64,000 nucleotides of DNA from Bradyrhizobium sp. NAS80.1 (GCF_001908205.1 NZ_LGHL01000106.1:1-64000); one strand, 5' to 3'. Counted from the first letter of the stretch, positions 1 through 9,102 are shown. Program-made: numbers and translations. The notes: generated from the sequence alone by a model not told the origin.

Positions 1-431
1 GCCTCGATGGCGAGGCGGCCGGCGACTTCGCTCATCGGCGCGAGCAGGGGGAGGCGGCCGGCCGCGTCGGTGACGGTTTCATAGGCGATCGCAGTACAGC
101 CGGAGGCGAGCAAACCCTTGGCCTGTTCGGGATCCGGCGCCAGATGGAGATAGGTAAACAGGATCTGGCTTTCGCGGAGCTGAGCCCATTCGCCTCGCTG
201 CGGCTCCTTCACCTTCACGATCATGTCGGACTTGGCGAAGATATCACGCGCGCTCTCGGCGATGGTGGCCCCTGCCCGCTGGTACACCTCGTCGGACGCG
301 CCGATACCGCTGCCGGCGCCGGTCTCGACCGTCACCTGGTGCCCGGCCGAGACATATTCGCGGACGGCGCCCGGGGTGAGCCCGACGCGATATTCCTCCA
401 CCTTGATTTCCCTGGGAACACCGACGCGCAT
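1..431 (-). CDS. ald: Alanine dehydrogenase, N-terminal part (cut by window edge)
   Basis: Reading the minus strand from ATG at 431 gives MRVGVPREIKVEEYRVGLTP, the N-terminus typical of alanine dehydrogenase/transhydrogenase-alpha proteins. It continues through the substrate-binding region (VKVKEPQ) to the window edge, about 143 residues of the usual 370. The enzyme interconverts L-alanine with pyruvate plus ammonia using NAD. A clear ribosome site (GGAAGGGAG) precedes the ATG. It is divergent from an Lrp-family gene, the usual arrangement for ald and its activator. The NAD-binding domain lies outside the window, so the choice over transhydrogenase alpha rests on the N-terminus and the Lrp neighbour. 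Confidence 0.9.
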   Translation of the reverse strand, partial: MRVGVPREIKVEEYRVGLTPGAVREYVSAGHQVTVETGAGSGIGASDEVYQRAGATIAESARDIFAKSDMIVKVKEPQRGEWAQLRESQILFTYLHLAPDPEQAKGLLASGCTAIAYETVTDAAGRLPLLAPMSEVAGRLAIE

Positions 432-573
432 CTTAAGCTCCCTTCCGGTATCCTGATTCACTCCATCATCGTAGCGACGCGACCGGTTTGGTTTCGTGCA
501 AATATCCGCTAGTTTTGGTTACCTCGCGCCGGTTTCCGGCGCGGACGCGCCCTTTCACGCTGGAAACAGAACC

Positions 574-1053
574 TTGGCCCTCGACCGGAAAGACCTCGCC
601 ATCCTTGTGGAACTCACGACCAATGCGCGGGCGAGCCACACCGAGCTCGCCAACAAGGTCGGCCTGTCCAGCACCGCCTTGGCGCGGCGGCAGAAGGCGC
701 TGGAAGACGACGGCTACATCCAGGCCTACCAGGCCGCGCTCGACCTCACGCAGTTCGGCCTGACCACCACGGTGCTGGTCCGCATCGCGCTGGAGAGCCA
801 GAGCGACGAGGCGCTCAAGGCCTTCGAGGCGGAGGTGGTAAAGTGTCCGTCCGTCGTACGATGCTTCCTGATGTCGGGCACCGACGACTACATCCTGATC
901 GTGCTGGCTCGCGACATCCAGGATTTCGAGCGCATCCACCGCACCGAGCTGTCGCGCCTGCCACGCGTGGCGCGCGTGCAATCCAGCTTCGCGCTGCGCG
1001 AAATCGTCAACCGCGCGGTACCAACGGTGGTGTTCGGCGAACTGAAACACTAG
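574..1053 (+). CDS. Lrp/AsnC-family transcriptional regulator, probable ald regulator
   Basis: The protein has an N-terminal winged helix-turn-helix (LDRKDLAILVELTTNARAS onward) and a C-terminal RAM/AsnC ligand domain (around VRCFLMSGTDDYILIVLARD). Such proteins are small DNA-binding regulators that sense amino acids. I prefer the TTG at 574, preceded by GGAAAC, because Lrp proteins start just before the LDRxD motif. An ATG at 496 in the same frame would add 26 unrelated residues and has no ribosome site. It is divergent from ald with a very short gap, so it probably controls ald and itself. Function is by family; the target is inferred. Confidence 0.88.
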   Translation: MALDRKDLAILVELTTNARASHTELANKVGLSSTALARRQKALEDDGYIQAYQAALDLTQFGLTTTVLVRIALESQSDEALKAFEAEVVKCPSVVRCFLMSGTDDYILIVLARDIQDFERIHRTELSRLPRVARVQSSFALREIVNRAVPTVVFGELKH

Positions 1054-1160
1054 CGGTTCCCCTCCCCCTCCAAAGAGGAGGAAGGCCGACCTGCGCCGCT
1101 GTCATAGGACTGTCATCGAATGTACGGAGACCTGTCGGTCTCGCACATTCGGGACACGCC

Positions 1161-3518
1161 ATGGACTATTTCAAGCGCTTCAACTTCCTGTTCGCCGCAC
1201 CTGTGTTCGACGCAGACGACCTCGAGGGCGTCCGCTTCAACCAGATCATCGAGGAGATCCAGCGCTCCGGCTTCGAGGTGGTCCGGGCCCGCAAGCTGGA
1301 AGACGCCGAGATCGCGGTGCAGACCGATGCAGCGATCGGCTGCATGGTGGTGGACTGGGGCAAGAAGGGCCTGGAAGGCAAGACCTCGGCGCTGATCAAC
1401 CTGATGCGGCGCCGCGGCCTCGACTTCCCGATCATCCTCCTGATCCGGCGCAAACGCTTCGAGGACCTGCCGGTCGAGGTGCTCGATTTCATCGACGGCT
1501 ACGTCTTCCTCTCCGAAGAGACCCCGCCCTTCATCGCCAAGAATCTGATCAGCCGCCTCAAGCAATATGCCGAGACGCTGAAGACGCCGTTCTTCGGCGC
1601 GCTCGTCGATTATGCCGAGGAAGGCAACCAGCTCTGGACCTGCCCGGGTCACAATGGCGGCTCGTTCTACAGCCGCAGCCCGATCGGCCGGGTCTTCGTC
1701 GAGCATCTGGGCGAGTCCGTCTTCCGCGACGACCTCGACAATTCCGTGCTCGATCTCGGCGACCTCCTCACCCATGAAGGCCCTGCGCTGAAGGCGCAGA
1801 AGGAGGCCGCTCAGATCTTTGGTGCCGAAAAGACCTATTTCGTGCTCAACGGCACCTCGACCTCCAACAAGGTCGCGCTGGGCGCCCTCGTCACCGACGG
1901 CGACCTCGTGCTGTTCGACCGCAACAACCACAAGGCGGCCCATCACGGCGCGCTGATGATCAATGGCGGCATCCCGATCTACGTGCCGACCATCCGCAAC
2001 GCCTGGGGCCTGATCGGCCCGATGCGCTGGGATGCGCTCGGCGAGAAGGCCTTGCGCGAAGCGATCCGCAACCATCCGCTGGTCACGGACAAGGATGCCT
2101 GGCGCAAGGAGCGCCCCTTCCGTGTCGCGGTCGTCGAGCAGTGCACCTATGACGGCTCGATCCACAGCGCCGAGATGATTTTGAAGCGCATCGGCCATCT
2201 CTGCGAATACATCCTGTTCGACGAGGCCTGGGCCGGCTTCATGAAGTTCCATCCGCTCTACGCCGGCCGGTTCGCCATGGGCCTGGCGAACCTTCCTCCC
2301 GAGGCGCCCGGCATCATCGCGACGCAGTCAACCCACAAGCAGCTCGCGAGCTTTTCGCAGGCCTCGCAAATCCACATCAAGGACCGCCATATCCGCGGCC
2401 AGAAGCGGCGCGTAGAGCACCGCCGCTTCAACGAGAGTTTCATGCAACACGCTTCCACGTCGCCGTTCTATCCGCTGTTCGCCTCGCTCGACGTCGGCGC
2501 ACAGATGATGAAGGGCCGTTCCGGCGAAGTGCTCTGGGACGACACGATCCGGCTCGGCATCGAGCTGCGCAAGAAAATCCGCGCGATGCGCAGGGAGTTC
2601 GAGGAGAAGGAGCAAAATCCGGACCGGCGCTGGTTCTTCGAACCCTTCGTCCCCGACCGCGTCGCGATTCCCGATGCCAGCCGCCCCGGCGCCCCGCACA
2701 ACGTCGCCTGGGAAACGCTGTCCACCGACGAGCTCGCCACCAATCCCGCGCTATGGCAGCTCTCCCCCGACACGACCTGGCATGGCTTCCCTGGCCTCAC
2801 CGAAGGCTTTGCCATGACCGACCCGAACAAGTTGACGCTGCTCACGCCCGGCTTTGACCGCGCCACCGGCGCCTATGCCGAGCACGGCATCCCGGCTCCG
2901 GTCGTTGCGCAATATCTGCGTGAGAACCGCATCGTGCCCGAGAAGAACGACCTCAATTCCCTGCTCTTCCTGCTCACCCCCGGCGTCGAGGCGAGCAAGG
3001 CCGGCACGCTGATTTCCGGCCTCGTCGCGTTCAAGAAGCTGCACGACGACAACGCGCTTCTGGCGGACGTCATTCCCGAATTCTACCAGCGGCGGCAGGC
3101 GCGCTATGCTGGCGTGCGGCTGCGCGACCTCTGCGGCGAGATGCACCGCTTCTTCCGCGCGGCCGATGTCAGCGCGCTCCAGGCACGGCAGTTCATGCCC
3201 GAGCACATGCCGGAGATCGCGATCTCGCCCCGCGATGCCGCGCGCTATTTGTTCCGCAACGATGTCGACTATTTGCCGATCGAGGCGATTGCGGGCCGCA
3301 TCGCCACCACGCCCTTCGTGGTCTATCCGCCCGGCATCGCCACCATCGTGCCCGGCGAGCGGCTGACGGACCGGGCGAAGCCCATGGTGGACTATCTCAA
3401 GATGTTCGAGACCTGCTTCAACACTTTTCCGGGCTTCGATGTGGAAATCCAGGGCGTTTACAAGGAGATCGATGCGAACGGCCGCATCGGGCTCTATACT
3501 TACGTCGTTGCCGAGTAG
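1161..3518 (+). CDS. Orn/Lys/Arg-type PLP decarboxylase
   Basis: This 785-residue protein has the bacterial biodegradative amino-acid decarboxylase layout: an N-terminal receiver-like wing domain (about 1-130), a large PLP aminotransferase-fold domain, and a C-terminal domain. The PLP-binding lysine sits in STHKQLASFSQAS, at about residue 393. Enzymes of this group decarboxylate arginine, lysine or ornithine to agmatine, cadaverine or putrescine. The substrate cannot be told from sequence. The ATG at 1161 starts MDYFKRFNF; the longer upstream reading frame is non-homologous overlap with the Lrp gene. An acetyltransferase gene starts directly after its stop codon, so the two are probably cotranscribed. 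Confidence 0.92.
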   Translation: MDYFKRFNFLFAAPVFDADDLEGVRFNQIIEEIQRSGFEVVRARKLEDAEIAVQTDAAIGCMVVDWGKKGLEGKTSALINLMRRRGLDFPIILLIRRKRFEDLPVEVLDFIDGYVFLSEETPPFIAKNLISRLKQYAETLKTPFFGALVDYAEEGNQLWTCPGHNGGSFYSRSPIGRVFVEHLGESVFRDDLDNSVLDLGDLLTHEGPALKAQKEAAQIFGAEKTYFVLNGTSTSNKVALGALVTDGDLVLFDRNNHKAAHHGALMINGGIPIYVPTIRNAWGLIGPMRWDALGEKALREAIRNHPLVTDKDAWRKERPFRVAVVEQCTYDGSIHSAEMILKRIGHLCEYILFDEAWAGFMKFHPLYAGRFAMGLANLPPEAPGIIATQSTHKQLASFSQASQIHIKDRHIRGQKRRVEHRRFNESFMQHASTSPFYPLFASLDVGAQMMKGRSGEVLWDDTIRLGIELRKKIRAMRREFEEKEQNPDRRWFFEPFVPDRVAIPDASRPGAPHNVAWETLSTDELATNPALWQLSPDTTWHGFPGLTEGFAMTDPNKLTLLTPGFDRATGAYAEHGIPAPVVAQYLRENRIVPEKNDLNSLLFLLTPGVEASKAGTLISGLVAFKKLHDDNALLADVIPEFYQRRQARYAGVRLRDLCGEMHRFFRAADVSALQARQFMPEHMPEIAISPRDAARYLFRNDVDYLPIEAIAGRIATTPFVVYPPGIATIVPGERLTDRAKPMVDYLKMFETCFNTFPGFDVEIQGVYKEIDANGRIGLYTYVVAE

Positions 3519-4103
3519 ATGCCGATGAACGAAACAGCAGTTGCGCGCCCGGATGATGAGCCGGTCCTGGTCCGTCCCTCACGCGAGAGCGATGTCGAGG
3601 CGATGCTGGCGATCTACCGCCATCACGTCCGCAATGGTGTGCCGCGCGATGTCGAGGGAACCGGAGCGCCCGAACCGGACGATCTGCGCGACCGGCGCAA
3701 GAACCTGAAGCAGACCCGTCTGCCGCATCTGGTCGCAACCTTTCGTGGCGAGGTCGTCGGATATGCCTATGCGGCGCTGTTCCGCAAGCGCCCGGCCTAT
3801 CGTTACACGGCCAAGCATTCGATCTACGTCCACCACGAGCATCTTGGCCGCGGGGTTGGCCGGCTGCTGCTCGGGGAATTGATCGATGCTTGTGCCGCGG
3901 CCGGCTTCCGCCAGATGATCGGCTATATCGATGCCGACAACGCGCCCTCGCTGGCGCTGCACGAGAAGTTCGGCTTCGCGCGCGCCGGCCTGCTGTGCGG
4001 TGTCGCCTACCGCCACGGCCGCTGGTCCGACACCGTCATGGTGCAGCGTTCGCTCGGCGCGGGGACGACGGCGCCCCCGCCTGTCGCGGCGCCGGGCCGG
4101 TAG
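3519..4103 (+). CDS. GNAT-family N-acetyltransferase, phosphinothricin-acetyltransferase-like
   Basis: This 194-residue protein has a GNAT fold. The acetyl-CoA loop is HLGRGVGRLLLGELI, followed by the GFRQMIGYIDADNAPSLALH strand-helix and the HEKFGF motif seen in PAT/Pat-like acetyltransferases. It transfers acetyl from acetyl-CoA to an amine. The ATG lies immediately after the decarboxylase stop at 3518, and a second ATG follows at 3525. This coupling raises the possibility that it acetylates a polyamine made by the upstream decarboxylase, but that is inference. The C-terminus is a proline- and alanine-rich tail. Confidence 0.88.
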   Translation: MPMNETAVARPDDEPVLVRPSRESDVEAMLAIYRHHVRNGVPRDVEGTGAPEPDDLRDRRKNLKQTRLPHLVATFRGEVVGYAYAALFRKRPAYRYTAKHSIYVHHEHLGRGVGRLLLGELIDACAAAGFRQMIGYIDADNAPSLALHEKFGFARAGLLCGVAYRHGRWSDTVMVQRSLGAGTTAPPPVAAPGR

Positions 4104-4164
4104 GGTTCAAACAATAAGCGAAGGCGCGATGACACTTCATCCAATCGCGTCGCGCATTAGATCC

Positions 4165-4377
4165 TCACGACGGAAAGTCAGCCTGCCTCACCTGGATGCG
4201 GTCGGCATGCAGCGACCAGTGATGCAACGCCTGGTCCTTGCAGAATTTTGCCTTCGCCCGCTCCCTGGCTTCGTTCTCGTCGGTGGCGTCGATTTCGAGC
4301 GTGCCCTGGCAAATCTCCCTCTGCCGGCCGTACTCGCCGAGCACGTCCTTCATGAACCTGACGACATAGATGGACAT
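4165..4377 (-). CDS. Small conserved hypothetical protein (70 aa)
   Basis: Starting at the ATG at 4377, preceded by a strong AGGAGG ribosome site, the product begins MSIYVVRFMKDVLGEYGRQR. It is a soluble, charged 70-residue protein with no signal peptide or membrane segment. The motif DENEARERAKAKFC in its middle looks helical. A longer frame to 4482 exists, but the ribosome site decides for 4377. I do not recognise a function. It lies between the acetyltransferase and the ornithine-cyclodeaminase-like gene on the opposite strand, so context gives no clue. Confidence 0.7.
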   Translation of the reverse strand: MSIYVVRFMKDVLGEYGRQREICQGTLEIDATDENEARERAKAKFCKDQALHHWSLHADRIQVRQADFPS

Positions 4378-4513
4378 GGGGTCCTCCTGCTGCCCCGGCA
4401 GCACCTTAGTCCCATTTAGGCCGGACGAGGGAAGGAGATTTTGATGCGCATCAAGATCGATCGGACGCCGCGGCCAATCCATTGCGGAACCCGCTGCCGG
4501 AGTCTAAGCCGGA

Positions 4514-5485
4514 GTGCCGATCTTCACCCATAAGGATTTTGCCTTGCACTTTGTCTCCGACACCGAAGTCACGAAGGTTCTGACGTTCCCGATCCTCATT
4601 GCGGCCTTAGAAGAAGCGCACCGCCGGCCGAAGATGGAGGTTCTGGACGCCTTCCTCGGTGGCGAGAAGGCGCAATACGTCATCCGGAGCGCCGTCGATC
4701 CCGGCCGGTACATGGCGAGCAAGATGTTCACCAGCTTTCCGGCCAACCTCGCGGAAGGCAAGATGCCGGCGGTGCAGGCCGTGTGCGTGCTGTTCGACGG
4801 CACGAACGGACGGCCGCTGGCGGCGATGGACGGGACCGAGATCACGCATTGGCGCACCGCCGCCGACTCCGCGCTGGGCGCGAAACTTCTCGCAGCGCCC
4901 AATCCCGAGACGCTCCTTTGCGTCGGCGCAGGGGAGATGTCCGAATGGCTGATCCGGGCGCATCGCACTGTCCGGCCGTCGCTGCAACGCGTGGTGATCT
5001 GGAACCGGAGCCCGGAACGGGCCGCGGATCTTGCCAGGCGGCTGGTGGCCGGCGGTGTGAGGTGCGAAACGACTACAGACCTCGACGTCGCAACGCGCGA
5101 GGCCGACATCATCACAACCTGCACCCGGTCGCATGCACCGCTGATCAAGGGGCGCAACCTGCGGCCGGGAACACATCTCGACCTGGTCGGCGGCTACACG
5201 CCGCAAACGCGTGAGGCCGATGACGAGGCGGCAAAGCGATCGCGCGTCTTCGTGGACCGGCGGGAATCCGCTTTCCACGGCGTTGGCGACATCCTGCAGC
5301 CGATCGCGAATGGTGCGATCAGCGAGACCGATGTTCTCGGCGACCTCTACGACCTCGCCGGCGGTCGCGTGGAGGGACGGACCTCACCGTCCGACATTAC
5401 GTTCTTCAAGAACGCGGGCGGCGGCCATCTCGACCTCATGACGTGCGAAGCCGTCTTCAAGCAGCTCGGCGCAAAGCTGGGGTAG
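4514..5485 (+). CDS. Ornithine cyclodeaminase / mu-crystallin family protein
   Basis: The 323-residue protein fits the family: N-terminal substrate domain, then a Rossmann NAD(P) domain around LLCVGAGEMSEWLIRAHRTV and VVIWNRSPERAADLARRL, and the C-terminal DILQPI...GDLYDLAGG motif shared with the mu-crystallin family. Members are ornithine cyclodeaminases (ornithine to proline), alanine dehydrogenases or imine reductases, so the substrate is open. The start is GTG at 4514, since no better ATG is in frame near the conserved N-terminus. It lies near a decarboxylase gene and ald, which suggests amino-acid catabolism. Confidence 0.87.
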   Translation: MPIFTHKDFALHFVSDTEVTKVLTFPILIAALEEAHRRPKMEVLDAFLGGEKAQYVIRSAVDPGRYMASKMFTSFPANLAEGKMPAVQAVCVLFDGTNGRPLAAMDGTEITHWRTAADSALGAKLLAAPNPETLLCVGAGEMSEWLIRAHRTVRPSLQRVVIWNRSPERAADLARRLVAGGVRCETTTDLDVATREADIITTCTRSHAPLIKGRNLRPGTHLDLVGGYTPQTREADDEAAKRSRVFVDRRESAFHGVGDILQPIANGAISETDVLGDLYDLAGGRVEGRTSPSDITFFKNAGGGHLDLMTCEAVFKQLGAKLG

Positions 5486-5557
5486 ACACCCTACCCCGGT
5501 GTCACGCCGGTGGAGGCGCACGAGCGAAGGCTACCGGGACAGGGCCGACATCAGCCA

Positions 5558-6007
5558 TCACGTCGTGATTTCGAGTAGCGACTCTGTCGTTTCTGAGTAG
5601 GCTTGAATGACCTTCGCATTGGCAATGAAGCTGGACTTTGCGATCTCCAGCTCAACGAATTCGTTGGCGAGATCGACATTCGGCGCTGCGACCAGGCCGT
5701 CCTGGTTTGCGAAGGGAGCGCTTGGGTCGAATTGTGCGGTAAAGCTCGGAGAGACTGTCGACACGGTCGCAACCGTACCGCCCGCCGTCGAGCCGCTCGA
5801 TTGATCGACCTGATCGACGCGCAATGGCACATAAACCGCGGGAAACGTCGGACCAATGCTCGGGCTGCCCGCACCGGCCGACGTGCCCGATCCGCCTGAC
5901 GCCGGTAGCGGGCCGGTGGTGCGAACGTTGGCGATATTGCTCGCGGCCACGCTCACGCGCAGACTCACCGCAGACAGTTCGGATGTCGCAATCGAAAATA
6001 TGCTCAT
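5558..6007 (-). CDS. FlgC-like flagellar rod protein, orphan copy
   Basis: From ATG at 6007 the product is 149 residues. The N-terminus (SIFSIATSELSAVSLRVSVA, then ASNIAN) matches the flagellar rod N-terminal motif. The C-terminus (VDLANEFVELEIAKSSFIAN, then AKVIQAYSETTESLLEI) matches the rod/hook C-terminal helix. The middle is Ser/Gly/Thr-rich, as in FlgC. Length fits FlgC. No other flagellar gene is in the window, so this is a stand-alone copy. It may be a spare rod subunit or may have drifted to another use. The longer frame start at 6043 has no homology. Confidence 0.72.
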   Translation of the reverse strand: MSIFSIATSELSAVSLRVSVAASNIANVRTTGPLPASGGSGTSAGAGSPSIGPTFPAVYVPLRVDQVDQSSGSTAGGTVATVSTVSPSFTAQFDPSAPFANQDGLVAAPNVDLANEFVELEIAKSSFIANAKVIQAYSETTESLLEITT

Positions 6008-6124
6008 GAACCCTGATCTACAGGACAAGTCATACGCGTTCACTCACGCCATCAGTAAAATCCGCCGCTTTCTGTTTTCATCCTCGTAACCAAAGATCGG
6101 AGCGCGATCAGACTTCGCGCGCCC

Positions 6125-7174
6125 CTAGCCCGGCGTCACGCCAAAGGCCTGCTTGAAGCGCTGCACATAACGCGGCCAGACCTCGGGATTGATGATGCGC
6201 GGCGGTCGCTTGCCGTCGAGGGTCTCCAGCACCTGCTCGGCGGCGATACGGCCCATGTTCTGGCGCGCCTCGATCGTAACGCCTGCGGTATGCGGGCTCG
6301 CCAGCACGTTGTCGAACTTGAGCAGCGGATGCTCCGGCGGCGGCGGCTCCTTGGACCAGACGTCGAGACCGGCACCCGCGATGCGCTTGTCGCGCAACGC
6401 CTGGAGCAGCGCATCCTCGTCATGGATGAAGCCGCGAGCCGTGGTGATGAAATAGGCGTGTGGCTGCATCAGCCCGAACTCGCGCACGCTGATCATGTTG
6501 CGGCTGCGCTTGTCGAGCGGACAGGAAATCGAGACAAAATCGGCGCGGCGCAGCAGCTCGTCGAGCTCGACCTTCTCCCCGCCCCGCTCGGCCATCACCT
6601 CGGCCGTGAGGTACGGATCGTAGGCCAGCACCTTCATGCCGAGCAGGCCCTTGCAGAGTGCCGCGATGCGGCGTCCGACATTGCCGAGCCCGATGATGCC
6701 GACGGTCTTGTGCTCGACCTCATTACCGACGAGCTCGTTGCGATTGACGTCGCGCTCCCTGCGCAAACGGCGGTCGGACTGGATGATGCGCTTGGACAGG
6801 GTCAGCATCATCGCGAGCGCATGCTCGGCGACGGAATGGGCGTTGCCGCCGGACTGATTGACGACCAGGACGCCCGCATCGGTGCAGGCCTCGACGTCGA
6901 CGGGATCAAAGCCTGCGCCATTGCTGGAGACGAGCAGCAACTTCGGCGTGCGCTTCAGGAAGGCGGCATCGACATGGAAATGCGGCGCGAGCTCATCGCG
7001 GGCCGCACCGATCTGGTAGACATGGGCCGCGCTCAGGATCGGCGCATAGAAATCTTCAGGGCTCTCGTTTTCGATGCGATCGAGCCGGACGTCGGGCCGC
7101 GCCTTCAGGATGTCGATATAGATCGGATTGGCCAGATATTTGACGTAGAAGACGCGCTTGCTGTTGACGGACAT
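6125..7174 (-). CDS. D-isomer-specific 2-hydroxyacid dehydrogenase
   Basis: This 349-residue protein has the family hallmarks: NAD-binding GIIGLGNVGRRIA, the catalytic Arg region (FITTARGFIHDEDAL), the Glu region (GAGLDVWSKEPPP) and the catalytic His (LASPHTAGVT). It reduces or oxidises a D-2-hydroxyacid with NAD(H). Phosphoglycerate dehydrogenase is one relative, but the ACT-type C-terminus is absent, so serine synthesis is unlikely. GGAAGGG precedes the ATG at 7174. It faces the sulfopyruvate-decarboxylase-like pair at 7.4-8.6 kb across a 250-bp gap, which suggests a 2-oxoacid such as sulfopyruvate as its product. That substrate is inference. Confidence 0.88.
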   Translation of the reverse strand: MSVNSKRVFYVKYLANPIYIDILKARPDVRLDRIENESPEDFYAPILSAAHVYQIGAARDELAPHFHVDAAFLKRTPKLLLVSSNGAGFDPVDVEACTDAGVLVVNQSGGNAHSVAEHALAMMLTLSKRIIQSDRRLRRERDVNRNELVGNEVEHKTVGIIGLGNVGRRIAALCKGLLGMKVLAYDPYLTAEVMAERGGEKVELDELLRRADFVSISCPLDKRSRNMISVREFGLMQPHAYFITTARGFIHDEDALLQALRDKRIAGAGLDVWSKEPPPPEHPLLKFDNVLASPHTAGVTIEARQNMGRIAAEQVLETLDGKRPPRIINPEVWPRYVQRFKQAFGVTPG

Positions 7175-7427
7175 CAGGACCCTTCCGGCTCTCTAGGGAG
7201 ATCCGCAAGGTCTGCGCGACGCGCCCCCTACCATGCTCCCCCAACTTTTCCCGTTATCATCGCTTATGACATGGCGGTGCCGGCCACGGCAGGCCATCTG
7301 GCGCAGATCACGGTGCCGGCCCGGACATGTTGACAATCCCGCCCGCCGCGTCAAGTTCGGCAGACCGCCGCGACGGCCAGGACAATGGCAAAGACCAAGA
7401 AGCATGCGCGGCTCGAGGGAGAACGCA

Positions 7428-7994
7428 ATGGCGATTGCGGAACAGCATAATTCAACCCAGGCGGCGCAGGCCTCCAGCGACAAGAGCTGGCACGGCATCG
7501 TCCTGCAGACCCTGAAGCGGAACGAGATCAGCCTCATCCCTTACGTGCCCGATCGCGTGCTGACGCCGCTGATCAAGAACCTGCACGCCGATCCCTTCTT
7601 CACCACCTTTGCGACCGCCCGCGAGGAGGAGGCCGTGGGCATCCTCTCGGGCGCCTGGATGGGTGGACGGCGCGGCGCGATGCTGATGCAGACCTCGGGC
7701 TTTGCCACGCTCGCTAACGTGCTCGCCTCGCTCGCGGTGCCCTACCAGATCCCGCTGATCATGTTCGTGTCCGAGCGCGGCACGCTCGGCGAGTTCAACT
7801 ACGGCCAGTCGCTGGTCTGTCGCACCATGCGCCCCGTGCTGGACTCGCTGGCGCTGGAGCATCACACCATCACCCGACTCGACGAACTCGAATTCATCGC
7901 CGACCGCTCGATCAAGCAGGCCGTCACGACGCAGGCGCCGGTGGCGCTGATCCTCAACCCGCTGCTCACGGGCGGCAAGGTTTTCGACAAGTGA
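7428..7994 (+). CDS. TPP enzyme, N-terminal half (sulfopyruvate/phosphonopyruvate decarboxylase alpha-like)
   Basis: The 188-residue product carries the pyrimidine-binding domain of TPP decarboxylases. The catalytic Glu lies in TAREEEAVGILSGAWMGG, followed by LMQTSGFATLANVLASL. The next gene supplies the pyrophosphate domain, so the enzyme is split in two, as in sulfopyruvate decarboxylase ComDE. GGGAGAA precedes the ATG at 7428; the longer frame from 7233 has no homology. The reaction is decarboxylation of a small 2-oxoacid to an aldehyde. Sulfopyruvate or phosphonopyruvate are the likely choices; I cannot distinguish them. Confidence 0.85.
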   Translation: MAIAEQHNSTQAAQASSDKSWHGIVLQTLKRNEISLIPYVPDRVLTPLIKNLHADPFFTTFATAREEEAVGILSGAWMGGRRGAMLMQTSGFATLANVLASLAVPYQIPLIMFVSERGTLGEFNYGQSLVCRTMRPVLDSLALEHHTITRLDELEFIADRSIKQAVTTQAPVALILNPLLTGGKVFDK

Positions 7995-8599
7995 GCCCGG
8001 CCATGAACACTGGCAACACCAAAGTGATGAACCGCTTCGATGTCACCTCGCGCCTGATCGCGAAGCTCAAGAACGAGGAAGCGGTGATCGGCGGCATCGG
8101 CAACACCAATTTCGACCTCTGGGCCGCCGGCCATCGCCCGCAGAATTTCTACATGCTCGGCAGCATGGGCCTCGCCTTCCCGATCGCGCTGGGCGTTGCC
8201 CTGGCGCAGCCTGATCGCCGCGTCTTCGCGCTCGAAGGCGACGGCTCGCTGTTGATGCAGCTTGGCGCACTCTCGACGATTGCGACGTTGAAGCCGAAGA
8301 ACCTGATCATGATCGTGATGGACAACGGCATCTATCAGATCACCGGCGCGCAGCCGACGCCGGCGGCACAGGTCGCCGACATCGTCGCCATCGCCGCCGG
8401 CTCGGGGCTAGCCAACAGCGCCTGGGCCGCCGACGAGGAGGATTTCGAGCGGCTGGTCGACGAGGCCATGACTGCCTCGGAGCCGAGCCTGATCGCTGTC
8501 CGCATCGACGACAAGCCGGGGGTCGGCACCACCCGCCGGGACCCCGTACAGATCCGGGAGCGCTTCATGCACGGCCTCGGCGTGCGCGAGCCACTTTAA
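7991..8599 (+). CDS. TPP enzyme, C-terminal half (sulfopyruvate decarboxylase beta-like)
   Basis: The product holds the TPP pyrophosphate-binding domain. The cofactor motif runs from LEGDGSLLMQLGAL to IMIVMDNGIYQITG (GDG then N after about 26 residues). It would pair with the preceding alpha subunit, whose stop overlaps this GTG start (GTGA) with AAGG ten bases upstream. An ATG at 8003 is an alternative start. The family decarboxylates sulfopyruvate or phosphonopyruvate. No sulfolactate or phosphonate transporter is nearby, so the substrate is not settled. Confidence 0.85.
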   Translation: MSPAMNTGNTKVMNRFDVTSRLIAKLKNEEAVIGGIGNTNFDLWAAGHRPQNFYMLGSMGLAFPIALGVALAQPDRRVFALEGDGSLLMQLGALSTIATLKPKNLIMIVMDNGIYQITGAQPTPAAQVADIVAIAAGSGLANSAWAADEEDFERLVDEAMTASEPSLIAVRIDDKPGVGTTRRDPVQIRERFMHGLGVREPL

Positions 8600-8664
8600 C
8601 GTTTCGTAATTAACTACACGGCGATCTGATACCTGCTGTCGAGAATCCGTGCTATCGGCACCGG

Positions 8665-9027
8665 ATGTCCATTTTTGTTCGCTTTTTTGCCTGGCTGCTC
8701 GCAGCCGCCGTTACCTTCGCAACCCTCAGCCCGCCCAGCCTGCGGCCGCATTCCGACCTCGGCCAAGATAGTGAGCATGCCCTCGCCTTCATCTTGGTGG
8801 GGCTGGCTTTCGGCCTCGCTTACCGGAATCGCCGCTGGGCCGTCGCCGCCGCCGCGGTGGTCCTGATCGGCGTGCTTGAGCTGATGCAATTCTGGGCGCC
8901 AGGACGACATGCCCGGCTGGAGGATTTTGTGGTCGATGCCGGAACGGCCTGTATCGGCTTTGCGCTCGCCGCTGCCGCCGATTGGGTCATGACCCGCTTT
9001 CGCGCAAGTTCGGCTCTGACAGGCTAA
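8665..9027 (+). CDS. VanZ-like small membrane protein
   Basis: This 120-residue protein has three or four hydrophobic helices: an N-terminal one (FFAWLLAAAVTFATL), a central one (ALAFILVGLAFGLAYR), then AVAAAAVVLIGVLELMQFW and a C-terminal one. The patterns HALAFILVG and LELMQFWAPGRHARLEDFVV, then DAGTACIG, are typical of VanZ-like proteins, which have acidic and His residues near the membrane. The cellular role of bacterial VanZ-like proteins outside glycopeptide resistance is poorly known. It is convergent with glxR. Confidence 0.75.
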   Translation: MSIFVRFFAWLLAAAVTFATLSPPSLRPHSDLGQDSEHALAFILVGLAFGLAYRNRRWAVAAAAVVLIGVLELMQFWAPGRHARLEDFVVDAGTACIGFALAAAADWVMTRFRASSALTG

Positions 9028-9102
9028 GGCCTCCAACCACGGGGCCGGATCGTCGTTCCGGCTCCCCCGCGACCAAACACGCGCCATCACCACGGAAACC
9101 TG

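Noticed and set aside
843..1160. Longer decarboxylase start overlapping the Lrp gene
   Set aside because: The extra residues show no homology; MDYFKRFNF at 1161 is the family N-terminus.
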